From positions 926,501-990,500 of the forward strand of contig NZ_CP050313.1 of NCBI RefSeq assembly GCF_011765625.1: a stretch of 64,000 nucleotides of DNA. The letters are read 5' to 3'. This document shows, piece after piece, positions 30,751-40,699 of this stretch. Source of the DNA: Shewanella aestuarii (GTDB lineage: Bacteria > Pseudomonadota > Gammaproteobacteria > Enterobacterales > Shewanellaceae). Positions within the stretch are counted from its first letter, which is position 1. Every line of letters begins with the position of its first letter. A model generated the notes under the pieces. That model had not been told where the DNA came from and made no database searches. It saw only the letters and a list, made by a program, of their open reading frames with translations. A program made the translations under genes and the position numbers.

Positions 30751-33348
30751 CTAATTTAGTTTTTTCGCTAATAACTTAAGTTGATATATATACTCTAACG
30801 CTTGTTTAGGCGCTAACTCATCAGGATCAATTAGCGCTAAATGATCATTTAGTGGTGAGTAATCCGTGCTTGGCATCGCCAGTGATAATTGAGACTGACT
30901 GGTTATATTTGCTGCATCATCATATTTAGGTTGATGGTCGCGGCTTTCTAATTGGTGAAGTTTATGTTTAGCGGCGCGTATCACGTTTTGTGGCACACCG
31001 GCTAATGCCGCGACTTGTAAACCATAGCTTTTACTTGCAGCGCCTTCTTGAACAGCATGCATAAAGGCGATGGTATCTTGATGCTCAATAGCATCTAAAT
31101 GAACATTGACGACACCATTTATTAGATCTGGCAGTTGAGTCAGTTCAAAATAATGGGTAGCAAATAAGGTTAATGCGTTAACCTTTTGAGCAAGATACTC
31201 CGCGGCCGCCCAAGCCAACGATAAGCCATCATATGTTGACGTGCCACGGCCAATTTCATCCATTAATACTAAGCTCTGCTGGGTAGCATTATGTAAAATA
31301 TTAGCTGTCTCGGTCATTTCAACCATAAAGGTTGAGCGACCAGAGGCTAGATCATCAGATGCACCGATACGGGTAAAAATACGATCCACATGACCAATTT
31401 GAGCTTTTTCTGCTGGTACAAATGAACCGATATGGGCCATTAACGTGATAAGTGCGACTTGGCGCATGTAGGTGGATTTACCCCCCATATTGGGGCCGGT
31501 CACAATCAGCATCTTTCTTAGTGGTGATAAGCACACTGGATTTGCGATAAAAGGCGATTGGCTTACTTTTTCAACAACGGGATGACGACCGCCTTCTATA
31601 TTTATCCCAATGTCATTGGTCATTTGTGGGCAATGATAGCCTAAGGTCTGTGCACGTTCTGCAAAGTTACTGAGTACATCTAGCTCAGCTGCAGCATTGG
31701 CAAACTGTTGTAGCTCATGCAGCTTAGGCATGAGTAAGTCAAATAACTCTTCCCACAATTGTTTTTCTAATGCTAACGCCTTGCCTTGACTTGATAATAC
31801 CTTTTCTTCGTATTCTTTTAACTCCGGAGTAATATAACGCTCAGTTCCCTTAAGGGTTTGTCGACGTTGATAATGTAGTGGTACCCTGTCAGACTGCAGT
31901 CGACTGACTTCAATGTAATATCCATGAACACGGTTATACCCTACCTTGAGGGTATTTATGCCTGTTTGCAGTTTTTCTCGAGCTTCTAATTCCACTAAAT
32001 AATCGGTTGCGCCGTCACTTAATTTTCGCCATTCATCGAGTTCTGCATTGTAACCTTCACGGATCACTCCGCCATCACGAATAAGTACAGGTGGGTTATC
32101 AATAATAGCGCTTTCTAAAAGTGCATGTTCAACAGGAAACTCTCCCAGTAAAACCGCTAAATTTGTTAATAATGGCTGCTGGCAAGGTTTTAAAATTTGC
32201 TGAATTTCAGGCAACAAGCCTAAAGCTTGTTTCAAACGCGCAAAATCACGAGGTCTTGCACTTCTTAATGCTAAACGTGCCATAATTCGCTCAATATCAC
32301 CTAGTGCTTTAAGTTGATCATGCAATAATGGATATAAGTCTTGATCAATTAATTCACTGATGGCGTTATGACGCTGGCTCACTGCGACTCTATCTCTAAG
32401 TGGCTGGTGGATCCAGCGTTGCAACATACGGCTACCCATCGGAGTGGCAGTATTATCTAATACCCATGCTAGGGTGTTATCACGTCCGCCAGATAAGTTT
32501 TGAGTTAGCTCTAAATTGCGTCTTGTTGCAGCATCTAAAATAATCGAGTCAGCCTGATTAAAGCGAACAATAGAATTAATATGAGGAAGGGCTGTTTTTT
32601 GGGTATCTTTCACATATTGCATCAAACAGCCTGCAGCTTGCAGTGCTAATCTTGCATCACTAATGCCGAACCCTCGTAAATCTTTAGTGCCAAATTGATT
32701 TAATAATAAATTGACGCAAGTGTCATAATCAAATTCCCACTCAGGGCGTCTTCGTATCCCTTTGAGGTTATTGATTAGCAACATATCTGAGAAATCTTCG
32801 CTATATAATAATTCTGCAGGACGAGTACGTTGTAGCTCTGCTTCTAGTGCTTCTCGAGTATCAAGCTCTGAAATAACAAACCGACCAGACGAGATATCTA
32901 AGGTTGCAAAACCATAGCCAACTTTACCTTCATAAAGGGCTGCTAATAGATTATCTTGTCGCTCTTGCAGTAAGGCTTCATCAGTTAAAGTGCCCGGTGT
33001 AACAATACGGACTACCTGCCGTTCAACTGGGCCTTTAGATGTTGCCGGGTCGCCAATTTGTTCACAAATAGCCACTGACTGACCTACTTGTACCAGCTTT
33101 GCTAAATAGCCCTCAACAGCATGGTATGGAATGCCTGCCATCGGGATTGGGTCACCACCACTTTTACCTCTGGCGGTTAGTGAAATCCCCAGCATTTCAG
33201 AGGCTTTCTTAGCATCATCATAAAATAGCTCATAGAAGTCACCCATACGATAGAAGAGAAGCATTTCTCTGTGAGCAGCTTTCATTGTCAAATACTGACG
33301 CATCATCGGAGTGTGCTTTTCTAAATCTAGATTATCAAGGTCGGTCAT
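30751..33348 (-). CDS. mutS: DNA mismatch repair protein MutS
   Basis: 865 residues, normal length. The mismatch-binding Phe-X-Glu is in [10 protein letters not shown] near residue 40. The ATPase domain has Walker [14 protein letters not shown], Walker [22 protein letters not shown] and [11 protein letters not shown]. The C-terminus carries the short dimer/beta-clamp tail. It recognises mismatches and recruits MutL. It is divergent from recA and convergent with rpoS, the usual neighbourhood. The six-C run inside the Walker A codons is intact here, in contrast to the damaged runs in rlmD and relA. Confidence 0.97.
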   Translation of the reverse strand: MTDLDNLDLEKHTPMMRQYLTMKAAHREMLLFYRMGDFYELFYDDAKKASEMLGISLTARGKSGGDPIPMAGIPYHAVEGYLAKLVQVGQSVAICEQIGDPATSKGPVERQVVRIVTPGTLTDEALLQERQDNLLAALYEGKVGYGFATLDISSGRFVISELDTREALEAELQRTRPAELLYSEDFSDMLLINNLKGIRRRPEWEFDYDTCVNLLLNQFGTKDLRGFGISDARLALQAAGCLMQYVKDTQKTALPHINSIVRFNQADSIILDAATRRNLELTQNLSGGRDNTLAWVLDNTATPMGSRMLQRWIHQPLRDRVAVSQRHNAISELIDQDLYPLLHDQLKALGDIERIMARLALRSARPRDFARLKQALGLLPEIQQILKPCQQPLLTNLAVLLGEFPVEHALLESAIIDNPPVLIRDGGVIREGYNAELDEWRKLSDGATDYLVELEAREKLQTGINTLKVGYNRVHGYYIEVSRLQSDRVPLHYQRRQTLKGTERYITPELKEYEEKVLSSQGKALALEKQLWEELFDLLMPKLHELQQFANAAAELDVLSNFAERAQTLGYHCPQMTNDIGINIEGGRHPVVEKVSQSPFIANPVCLSPLRKMLIVTGPNMGGKSTYMRQVALITLMAHIGSFVPAEKAQIGHVDRIFTRIGASDDLASGRSTFMVEMTETANILHNATQQSLVLMDEIGRGTSTYDGLSLAWAAAEYLAQKVNALTLFATHYFELTQLPDLINGVVNVHLDAIEHQDTIAFMHAVQEGAASKSYGLQVAALAGVPQNVIRAAKHKLHQLESRDHQPKYDDAANITSQSQLSLAMPSTDYSPLNDHLALIDPDELAPKQALEYIYQLKLLAKKLN

Positions 33349-33711
33349 ATTTTACTGTTAGCTCTGTATTGCTTGTCGCCAAAGAAAGGCGAAAAATTAT
33401 TGGTGCTAATATTAACAATAATTGTGGGAGAAGGTTAGCTTCAGATAAGTTTTGCGCAATAATTTTGCAGGATGCTTCTCATTAAGTACTGTTTAACTGT
33501 ACAGGTTTTATTTACTAATAGATCTTAATTTACTGTTTTTAAATGTAAATAAAAAAAGTTAGCTGTAGGACTTGATACTGTATGACTATACAGTATACTG
33601 ATCAGCATATTAGACAAACACATTGATGATAGAATGTGTATTAAGCAGATTTTTGCGATATAAACGGATAAAAATCTTGTATCGCCGTTATCACCTGAAA
33701 GGGGTTTTAAA
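33349..33711. other. mutS-recA divergent promoter region
   Basis: A 363-base gap. It holds the recA promoter and LexA box near 33572-33599. A plus-strand reading frame at 33285-33485 crosses into mutS and is a shadow. A minus-strand promoter for mutS is expected near the mutS start but none is distinctive. Confidence 0.6.
33572..33599 (+). promoter_or_regulatory. recA promoter with embedded LexA box
   Basis: TTGATA (33572-33577) and TATACT (33594-33599) are separated by 16 bases that are themselves the SOS box CTGTATGACTATACAG (33578-33593). The arrangement is almost the same as the E. coli recA operator-promoter. Confidence 0.95.
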
Positions 33712-34773
33712 ATGAAAGTTGATCCAAATAAAGAGAAAGCACTTGCCGCAGTATTAGGTCAAATTGAAAAGCAATTCGGTAAAGGCTCAATCATGAAATT
33801 GGGCGAAGACCGCACAATGGATGTGGAAACCATTTCAACAGGTTCACTTTCATTAGACGTTGCATTGGGTGCGGGTGGTTTACCAATGGGGCGTATTGTA
33901 GAAATTTACGGTCCTGAGTCATCAGGTAAGACAACTCTGACTTTAGAAGTCATTGCCGCAGCTCAACGCGAAGGTAAAACTTGTGCGTTTATCGATGCAG
34001 AGCACGCTTTAGACCCTATTTATGCAAAAAAATTAGGTGTTGATATTGATAACCTATTATGTTCTCAGCCTGATACCGGTGAGCAAGCGCTTGAAATTTG
34101 TGATGCTTTAACCCGCAGCGGTGCCGTTGATGTGATTATTGTTGACTCAGTCGCAGCATTAACACCTAAAGCTGAAATTGAAGGTGAAATCGGTGATTCT
34201 CATATGGGCTTGGCGGCACGTATGATGAGCCAAGCAATGCGTAAGCTGGCTGGTAACTTAAAGCAGTCAAATACGTTACTTATCTTCATTAACCAAATCC
34301 GTATGAAGATTGGGGTTATGTTTGGTAACCCAGAAACAACTACCGGTGGTAACGCATTAAAATTCTATGCTTCGGTTCGTCTTGATATTCGTCGTACAGG
34401 CGCGATTAAAGATGGTGATGAAGTTGTGGGTAACGAAACTCGCGTAAAAGTAGTGAAAAATAAAATTGCGGCTCCATTTAAGCAAGCTGAATTCCAAATT
34501 CTTTATGGTCAAGGAATTAACCGTACTGGTGAATTAGTCGATTTAGGTGTTGCACATAAATTGGTTGATAAAGCGGGTGCTTGGTACAGCTATAAAGGTG
34601 ACAAAATTGGCCAAGGCCGTGCTAATGCTGGTAAATACTTGCTTGAGCACCCAGAAGTGGCAAAAGAAATTGATACTACATTACGTGCTATGTTGTTAAG
34701 TTCAGGCACGGGTGCCAGCTCAGCTTCTGATATTGATGAAAATATTGATTTAGAAACCGGTGAAGTATTCTAA
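33712..34773 (+). CDS. recA: recombinase RecA
   Basis: 353 residues. Walker A is [10 protein letters not shown] (about 66-75). The loop regions [22 protein letters not shown] and [27 protein letters not shown] are conserved, and the acidic C-terminal tail ends [12 protein letters not shown]. It drives homologous recombination and LexA cleavage. The upstream promoter contains a near-consensus LexA box. No recX follows; the gap to alaS is empty apart from a terminator. Confidence 0.98.
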   Translation: MKVDPNKEKALAAVLGQIEKQFGKGSIMKLGEDRTMDVETISTGSLSLDVALGAGGLPMGRIVEIYGPESSGKTTLTLEVIAAAQREGKTCAFIDAEHALDPIYAKKLGVDIDNLLCSQPDTGEQALEICDALTRSGAVDVIIVDSVAALTPKAEIEGEIGDSHMGLAARMMSQAMRKLAGNLKQSNTLLIFINQIRMKIGVMFGNPETTTGGNALKFYASVRLDIRRTGAIKDGDEVVGNETRVKVVKNKIAAPFKQAEFQILYGQGINRTGELVDLGVAHKLVDKAGAWYSYKGDKIGQGRANAGKYLLEHPEVAKEIDTTLRAMLLSSGTGASSASDIDENIDLETGEVF

Positions 34774-34804
34774 GAATTTAGTTCTGAGCTTGTCAGTCAA
34801 ATCT

Positions 34805-34842
34805 ATCGCGGTAGAGCATCTTGCTCACCGCGATTTTTCTTA
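34805..34842 (+). terminator. terminator after recA
   Basis: atcgcggt plus gagca (34805-34818) pair with tgctc plus accgcgat (34822-34834), followed by TTTTTCTT. The position matches an end of the recA transcript. Confidence 0.9.
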
Positions 34843-35279
34843 TAAAGGCGTTCAAAATCGGTCATACCAAAGGGTGCCGAGTAGTTGAGAGTTCCACATT
34901 CCCTTGATTATAATGAAACATAAGCCTTTAGCTTTAACCTAACAGCATTAGTATCAGACTATGCGCTTTACACGGATGATTAAGCTGAATTATCTATCAT
35001 AAACATGGGTTTAACGTTTGTTTTTACTAAATCATCAGTCTAGCCAAAGCTTAATTTGCTTATTATTTAATCCAGAATTGCCCCACTATCTATGCAATCA
35101 TGATTGCAGGCGATATCTTTAATAATACTGATGTATCAACCTGCTCATCTCGCATATTTGGGTAAATTCAGTATATAATGCCCACATTTATAGGCTTGAT
35201 TATTCAATTATAAACTCCATGTGAGTTTGATATATTCCAAGCTTGAAACTTTCGTTTATTTCTATTTCAGGATCATTTC
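34843..35279. other. recA-alaS gap without a gene
   Basis: About 440 bases of AT-rich sequence with many stops in all frames. It contains no recX or visible recX remnant. The alaS promoter must lie here; sequence around 35161-35200 (ggtaaattcagtatataatgcc) offers a candidate -10 TATAAT. Confidence 0.6.
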
Positions 35280-37904
35280 ATGTTTCAGACCACAGCAGAG
35301 TTAAGAAGTGCTTTTTTAAAGTACTTTGAAGATAACGGACATCAGGTTGTTGATAGTAGTTCATTAGTTCCCGGAAACGATCCAACGCTACTATTTACCA
35401 ATGCGGGTATGAATCAATTTAAAGATGTATTCCTTGGTATGGATAAACGCAGCTATAACCGCGCAACCACATCACAACGTTGTGTTCGAGCCGGTGGTAA
35501 ACATAACGATTTAGATAATGTGGGTTACACCGCGCGCCATCATACTTTCTTCGAAATGCTAGGTAATTTTAGCTTTGGTGATTATTTCAAAGAAGAGGCT
35601 ATTCGCTTTGCGTGGACCTTTTTAACGGGCACATTAAAACTGCCAAAAGAACGCTTATGCGTCACCATCTATGAGACAGATGATGAGGCGTATGATATCT
35701 GGACGCAAAAAATTGGCGTACCAGCGGAAAACTTAATCCGTATTGGCGATAATAAAGGTGCAGCATTCGCATCTGATAACTTTTGGCAAATGGGTGATAC
35801 AGGTCCCTGCGGTCCTTGTACTGAAATTTTCTATGATCATGGCGAACATATTTGGGGCGGCCGTCCTGGCACACCTGAAGAGGATGGTGATCGCTTTATT
35901 GAAATCTGGAATATCGTATTTATGCAATACAACCGTCAGGCTGACGGTGAGATGCTCCCTTTACCAAAACCTTCAGTTGATACAGGTATGGGAATTGAGC
36001 GTATTGCAGCGATTATGCAAGGCGTTCATTCAAACTATGAGATTGATATTTTTAAAGCTTTGATTGCTAAGTCGGCTGAAATTATTGGGGTAACTGATTT
36101 AGAAAATAAATCATTACGCGTTATTGCTGACCATATCCGTTCATGTGCTTTCCTTATTGCTGATGGAGTAATGCCATCAAATGAAGGTCGCGGTTATGTA
36201 TTACGTCGTATCATCCGTCGTGCTGTTCGTCATGGTAATAAGTTAGGTGCGACAGAGTCTTTCTTCTATAAGCTAGTGCCAACTTTAATTAATGTTATGG
36301 GCGATGCAGCTAAAGAACTTGTACAAATGCAAGCCATTGTTGAAAAAGCGCTTAAAGCAGAAGAAGAACAGTTTGCCCGTACTCTTGAGCGCGGCTTGCA
36401 GATTTTAGATAGCGCACTCACTGATTTAAAAACCGATGTTTTAGATGGTGAGACTGTATTTAAACTTTATGACACCTACGGTTTCCCTGTGGATCTAACT
36501 GCAGACGTTTGTCGTGAACGTGATATTCAAGTAGACGAAGCGGGCTTTGAAGCTGCTATGGCTGAACAGCGCAGTCGTGCTCAAGCTGCAGGTCATTTTG
36601 GCGCTGATTACAATAGTAATCTGATTATTGATACTGACACTGAATTTTGTGGCTACACCGAATTATTAGGTCAGGGTACTATCAAAGCTCTATATTTAGA
36701 CGGCAAAGCTGTGGACAGCTTAACTCAAGGCCAAACTGGTGTTGTTGTGTTAGATAACACACCGTTTTACGCTGAGTCTGGTGGTCAAGTGGGTGACAAA
36801 GGTTTATTAACCAGTGATGGTGTGGTTTTTAATGTTGTGGATACCCAGAAGTTTGGTCCCGCAACGGGGCACCAAGGCGAATTAACTGAAGGCAACTTAG
36901 TTGTTGGCCAAGTTTTGTCTGCACAAGTTGATAAAAAGCTCCGTCATCGTACCCAATTAAATCACTCGGTCACTCATTTATTGCACGCAGCACTGCGTCA
37001 AGTACTTGGTAGCCATGTTACACAAAAAGGCTCACTGGTTAACCCTGAACGTTTACGTTTTGACTTTTCTCATTTTGAAGCGGTTAAACCTACAGAATTA
37101 AAAATGGTTGAAGACTTAGTTAATACTCAAATTCGTCGCAATCATGAGCTTAAAACCGCAGAGATGGCCATTGATGAAGCCAAAGAAAAAGGGGCAATGG
37201 CCTTGTTTGGTGAAAAGTATGACGCAGAAGTGCGCGTTGTGACCATGGGTGACTTTTCAATCGAACTTTGCGGTGGTACGCACGTAGGGCGCACAGGTGA
37301 TATCGGTCTGTTTAAGATTACTTCTGAAGGTGGCATTGCAGCTGGGGTTCGTCGTATTGAGGCGGTTACCGGCGCTGCAGCTATGGCATATGTAGCTGAG
37401 CAGCAAGCTCAATTAGATGAAGCTGCTGCTTTATTAAAATCTGACAGTGCTTCAGTTGTGGCTAAACTTAAAGCACAACTCGATAAAGTAAAGCAACTTG
37501 AAAAAGATTTATCTCAACTTAAAGATAAATTAGCCGCAGCTGCGAGCGCAGATCTTGCGACTGATGCAATTGACATTAATGGTGTTAAGGTTTTGGTGAA
37601 AAAACTTGAAGGTGTTGATGCTGGCTCATTACGCGGCCTTCAAGATGAGCTTAAGCAAAAGCTAAAATCGGCTATTATTGTCTTAGGTGTTGCCAAAGAA
37701 GGTAAGGTTAACTTAATTGCTGGTGTGAGTAACGACTTAACTAAGCAAGTGAAAGCGGGCGAGTTAGTGGCAATGGTAGCTCAGCAGGTCGGTGGTAAAG
37801 GTGGTGGACGCCCTGATATGGCTCAAGCCGGTGGCACGCAGCCAGAAGCACTTGATGCCGCATTAGCATCAGTTCATCCTTGGATTACAGAACGTTTAAG
37901 TTAA
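35280..37904 (+). CDS. alaS: alanine--tRNA ligase
   Basis: 874 residues, full length. It has class II motifs in the N-terminal half ([37 protein letters not shown]), the editing domain with zinc ligands [11 protein letters not shown] and [13 protein letters not shown], then coiled coil and the C-terminal C-Ala glycine-rich segment [18 protein letters not shown]. It charges tRNA-Ala and clears mischarged Ser and Gly. A ribosome site (cagga) precedes the ATG. It is followed by a gap of 400 bases before csrA. Confidence 0.97.
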   Translation: MFQTTAELRSAFLKYFEDNGHQVVDSSSLVPGNDPTLLFTNAGMNQFKDVFLGMDKRSYNRATTSQRCVRAGGKHNDLDNVGYTARHHTFFEMLGNFSFGDYFKEEAIRFAWTFLTGTLKLPKERLCVTIYETDDEAYDIWTQKIGVPAENLIRIGDNKGAAFASDNFWQMGDTGPCGPCTEIFYDHGEHIWGGRPGTPEEDGDRFIEIWNIVFMQYNRQADGEMLPLPKPSVDTGMGIERIAAIMQGVHSNYEIDIFKALIAKSAEIIGVTDLENKSLRVIADHIRSCAFLIADGVMPSNEGRGYVLRRIIRRAVRHGNKLGATESFFYKLVPTLINVMGDAAKELVQMQAIVEKALKAEEEQFARTLERGLQILDSALTDLKTDVLDGETVFKLYDTYGFPVDLTADVCRERDIQVDEAGFEAAMAEQRSRAQAAGHFGADYNSNLIIDTDTEFCGYTELLGQGTIKALYLDGKAVDSLTQGQTGVVVLDNTPFYAESGGQVGDKGLLTSDGVVFNVVDTQKFGPATGHQGELTEGNLVVGQVLSAQVDKKLRHRTQLNHSVTHLLHAALRQVLGSHVTQKGSLVNPERLRFDFSHFEAVKPTELKMVEDLVNTQIRRNHELKTAEMAIDEAKEKGAMALFGEKYDAEVRVVTMGDFSIELCGGTHVGRTGDIGLFKITSEGGIAAGVRRIEAVTGAAAMAYVAEQQAQLDEAAALLKSDSASVVAKLKAQLDKVKQLEKDLSQLKDKLAAAASADLATDAIDINGVKVLVKKLEGVDAGSLRGLQDELKQKLKSAIIVLGVAKEGKVNLIAGVSNDLTKQVKAGELVAMVAQQVGGKGGGRPDMAQAGGTQPEALDAALASVHPWITERLS

Positions 37905-37915
37905 AAACTTGCGTT

Positions 37916-37985
37916 AGACCTCAAAGATACGAGACTTTTCGCGATATAGAACGGTGTTAAGTCTTGAGTGTTATGAGGTCTTTTG
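37916..37985 (+). terminator. probable terminator after alaS
   Basis: agacctca (37916-37923) pairs with tgaggtct (37974-37981), followed by TTTT, and a nested gagact/agtctt pair fits inside. The hairpin is unusually long but positioned 12 bases past the alaS stop. Confidence 0.6.
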
Positions 37986-38306
37986 GCATAGTGGACTTTA
38001 GGTTAACTTTGATTGTTTTTAAAATTATCAGAATACGATGGATATCAGTTCTGAAATTATTTAAATGTTGATTTCTAACTTATTCACATGACTTTGTTAA
38101 CAACCTAACATTTTTGTTTGAAAGTGTAGGTTATTGTAGATGGCGCATTAAGCTGCATGTTGTGCGTTGTTATTTTTCTGATTTATAAATGCTCGTTAGT
38201 CAAACTTTGTAATTGAAGTTACTATGACTTTTATTGAGCAGACCCTATAATAAACGCATATTACGGACAAAGCGTGTTATGCAGTGTGAACTAAAGGAGC
38301 AACCGA
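37986..38306. other. alaS-csrA gap, csrA promoter region
   Basis: No gene is visible in this 320-base AT-rich stretch. In some relatives (Vibrio, and Shewanella from memory) an aspartate kinase gene lies between alaS and csrA; there is none here. csrA promoters are expected in the region, with a candidate TTGAGCAGACCCTATAATA at 38233-38253. Confidence 0.5.
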
Positions 38307-38501
38307 ATGCTAATTTTGACTCGTCGTGTAGGCGAAACATTGATGATTGGTGATGAAGTCACTGTGACTGTTTTAGGTGTTAAAGGTAACCAAGTACGTA
38401 TTGGTGTTAACGCACCAAAAGAGGTCTCTGTTCATCGCGAAGAGATTTATCAGCGTATTCAATCTGAGAAATCAGGTTCGTCAGAAGGCGGAAATTTCTA
38501 A
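38307..38501 (+). CDS. csrA: carbon storage regulator CsrA
   Basis: 64 residues. [18 protein letters not shown] is the invariant start, with [22 protein letters not shown] completing the RNA-binding strands and helix. CsrA binds GGA motifs in mRNA leaders to control translation. It is the output of the BarA/UvrY system whose kinase gene barA is also present. The ribosome site aaggag sits 9 bases before the ATG. Confidence 0.97.
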   Translation: MLILTRRVGETLMIGDEVTVTVLGVKGNQVRIGVNAPKEVSVHREEIYQRIQSEKSGSSEGGNF

Positions 38502-38525
38502 TTTATTTAGAATTTACGCCACCAT

Positions 38526-38558
38526 AAAAGTCAGCATTTGCTGACTTTTTTGTTTTTG
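38526..38558 (+). terminator. terminator after csrA
   Basis: aaaagtcagc (38526-38535) and gctgactttt (38540-38549) pair perfectly across a 4-base loop, followed by a long T-rich tail. Confidence 0.92.
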
Positions 38559-38793
38559 AAGCCAGTTCACCACATTAGATGTGCGTAAGTGTTTTATTGA
38601 CACGCAATTAGCCAATTATTATTTAGAGTGATAGTGGGTGCTAGCAGCAATTAATCGTTAATCAGAACAGACTTTTTAGCATTTTTTGCTGTTTAACTCC
38701 GCAATGTGATTAAAAACACTCCAAATGAGTTAGGGATTCCTAAAAAGGGTTTGACTTATTTTCGGCAAACAGTAATATGTGCGCCAAGAAAAC

Positions 38794-38885
38794 GGAGAGG
38801 TGGCCGAGTGGCCGAAGGCGCTCCCCTGCTAAGGGAGTATGGGCTTTATCTCCCATCGAGGGTTCGAATCCCTCCTTCTCCGCCA
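38794..38885 (+). tRNA. tRNA-Ser (GCT), copy 1
   Basis: 92 bases with encoded CCA. Acceptor ggagagg pairs with cttctcc, the T-loop is ggttcgaatcc, and the long variable arm tatgggctttatctcccat is typical of serine tRNAs. Anticodon gct at 38828-38830 reads AGC/AGU. Confidence 0.97.
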
Positions 38886-38903
38886 TTTCTTACAAATAAC
38901 AAA

Positions 38904-38980
38904 GCGCGTGTAGCTCAGCTGGATAGAGTACCTGGCTACGAACCAGGCGGTCAGAGGTTCGAATCCTCTCACGCGTACCA
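38904..38980 (+). tRNA. tRNA-Arg (ACG), copy 1
   Basis: 77 bases with encoded CCA. Acceptor gcgcgtg pairs with cacgcgt (one G-U at the end), D-arm agctcagctggatagagt, anticodon acg at 38938-38940. The A is expected to become inosine. Confidence 0.97.
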
Positions 38981-39015
38981 TTTTGTTTTTTGTTATGTTA
39001 TTGAAGTAATACGAT

Positions 39016-39092
39016 GCGCGTGTAGCTCAGCTGGATAGAGTACCTGGCTACGAACCAGGCGGTCAGAGGTTCGAATCCTCTCACGCGTACCA
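39016..39092 (+). tRNA. tRNA-Arg (ACG), copy 2
   Basis: 77 bases, identical to copy 1 at 38904-38980, including the CCA end. Confidence 0.97.
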
Positions 39093-39120
39093 TTTCAATT
39101 TCATTTAATCCTAATTTATT

Positions 39121-39197
39121 GCGCGTGTAGCTCAGCTGGATAGAGTACCTGGCTACGAACCAGGCGGTCAGAGGTTCGAATCCTCTCACGCGTACCA
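39121..39197 (+). tRNA. tRNA-Arg (ACG), copy 3
   Basis: 77 bases, identical to the other Arg copies. The second tRNA-Ser follows only 8 bases later. Confidence 0.97.
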
Positions 39198-39205
39198 TAT
39201 TTGAC

Positions 39206-39297
39206 GGAGAGGTGGCCGAGTGGCCGAAGGCGCTCCCCTGCTAAGGGAGTATGGGCTTTATCTCCCATCGAGGGTTCGAATCCCTCCTTCTCCGCCA
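39206..39297 (+). tRNA. tRNA-Ser (GCT), copy 2
   Basis: 92 bases, identical to the copy at 38794-38885, with the same long variable arm and CCA. Confidence 0.97.
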
Positions 39298-39358
39298 TTC
39301 ATTCATATGTTGCAAATGCATCTATATAAACTATGATTGAATGACCAAAGCGAAATTT

Positions 39359-39435
39359 GCGCGTGTAGCTCAGCTGGATAGAGTACCTGGCTACGAACCA
39401 GGCGGTCAGAGGTTCGAATCCTCTCACGCGTACCA
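39359..39435 (+). tRNA. tRNA-Arg (ACG), copy 4
   Basis: 77 bases, identical to the other three Arg copies. It is the last tRNA of the array and is followed 4 bases later by a strong terminator. Confidence 0.97.
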
Positions 39436-39439
39436 TCTT

Positions 39440-39473
39440 AAAAAAGCCCTGCTATTTTAGCAGGGCTTTTTTA
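39440..39473 (+). terminator. terminator of the tRNA array
   Basis: aaaaaagccctgct (39440-39453) pairs with agcagggctttttt (39459-39472) across a 5-base loop. Confidence 0.95.
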
Positions 39474-40441
39474 CATCCAATTTCTTCCCCGTTGTTTACT
39501 TATACTAAGCACAGCAACTAAATTCTCAATCTGGCTTGTAAAAATACTCGATAATGGCGTTACATTTTTTGATTGTAGAATAACTCGTTATCATAGAAAT
39601 CTACCTTTTATCATGCATTTTTTCTTCTTTATATTTATTCACTTATTTACAGTGATTGGAATTAGCTGTGTTGGTTACTGCTTATTAAATCTCAACAGGT
39701 GTTAAGCACTTAGTTGAGCCAGTGAGTGTTATATACATCTTATTTTATTCTGCCAACTATACCCATTAACATGCGGATAAATTATTTCGTACCGTGTTGT
39801 TTGATATCAATTGAGCATAGAAGATTTACTCGCGCGCCAATAGTCGGTCTTGCCGTTGGTTTAGACGACGTTCTACCTTTCCTTATTCTTAGTGGTGTAT
39901 CGCCCATTTATCGTCGTTATCAGTAAAAATAGTCTTTAGAACCTAAGTTTCTAACCGCTGCGATGGCTATTTGATGGGCAGTTTCATTTTTATGCAGATA
40001 GGATGTGACTATTAACAAAAGATATGCAAACAATGATCGAGTAACATGTAGTGGATTTTACAAAAAGACAACAAGCGGTGTGTTTAAGTGTTTTGCATAT
40101 TTAATTAGTGATTTGGTAGCTTATTGCTATAAAAATTGAATATTTAGCATTTGTTTTCGTTTGAGATAACTATTTTTGGTAAGACCATTTTACAAACAGA
40201 TGGTAATCTTGATATACATTGTTTATATTTTGTAACTTAAATTAGCCTTCAAAGGTGCAATCTATCAATAATTGCTTTTTTTTGAATTTATAAAATTCGA
40301 TTATTTGTGAATATTTATGCTTTTAACGGGTTGCGCTACAACTAAAGTGGTAATTTATTACCAATAATAGCGATAACACTTCATAAGCGTCATTTGATGA
40401 GGGCGCTATAGCGATATCACGTTTATTTTCAGCGAGGAAGT
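39474..40441. other. long gap upstream of oadG
   Basis: About 970 AT-rich bases without a convincing gene; a 66-codon frame at 39726-39926 has no recognisable domain or ribosome site. The 3' end holds two perfect palindromes, TGGTAATTTATTACCA (40348-40363) and CGCTATAGCG (40404-40413), which could be operators for the oad genes. The oadG ribosome site gaggaag is just before 40442. Confidence 0.55.
40348..40363. promoter_or_regulatory. 16-base palindrome, candidate operator upstream of oadG
   Basis: TGGTAAT-TT-ATTACCA is a perfect inverted repeat located 79-94 bases upstream of oadG. Its spacing suits a dimeric repressor or activator. I cannot name the regulator. Confidence 0.4.
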
Positions 40442-40678
40442 ATGACATCGATCAGTGAACAATTAGTTGATGCACTTGGCATTATGGTAATGGGAATGAG
40501 CCTAGTGTTCATTTTTTTAAGTGTACTCATTGTAGGAATCGCCATTGTTGCAAAACTTTGCCCAGTTCCAATGGTCGTTGCTAAACCAGATATCGCCTCT
40601 GATCCGGTTACCACTAACCGATTAGATCCAAAATTAGTTGCAGCTATTACTTCTGCTATTCACCAATACCGCGCGTAA
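40442..40678 (+). CDS. oadG: oxaloacetate decarboxylase gamma subunit
   Basis: 78 residues with one membrane helix (about 12-37, GIMVMGMSLVFIFLSVLIVG). The C-terminal hydrophilic tail has RLDPKLVAAITSAIHQYR, typical of the small gamma subunit that anchors the alpha subunit to the membrane-bound beta subunit. The gene lies 21 bases before oadA, as in the oadGAB operons of Klebsiella, Vibrio and Shewanella. The ribosome site is gaggaag. Confidence 0.9.
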   Translation: MTSISEQLVDALGIMVMGMSLVFIFLSVLIVGIAIVAKLCPVPMVVAKPDIASDPVTTNRLDPKLVAAITSAIHQYRA

Positions 40679-40699
40679 GATTTATTTTTGGGAGTTTTT

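Noticed and set aside
39726..39926. 66-codon plus-strand frame in the gap before oadG
   Set aside because: It has no ribosome site and no recognisable domain, and sits in AT-rich sequence where such frames arise by chance.
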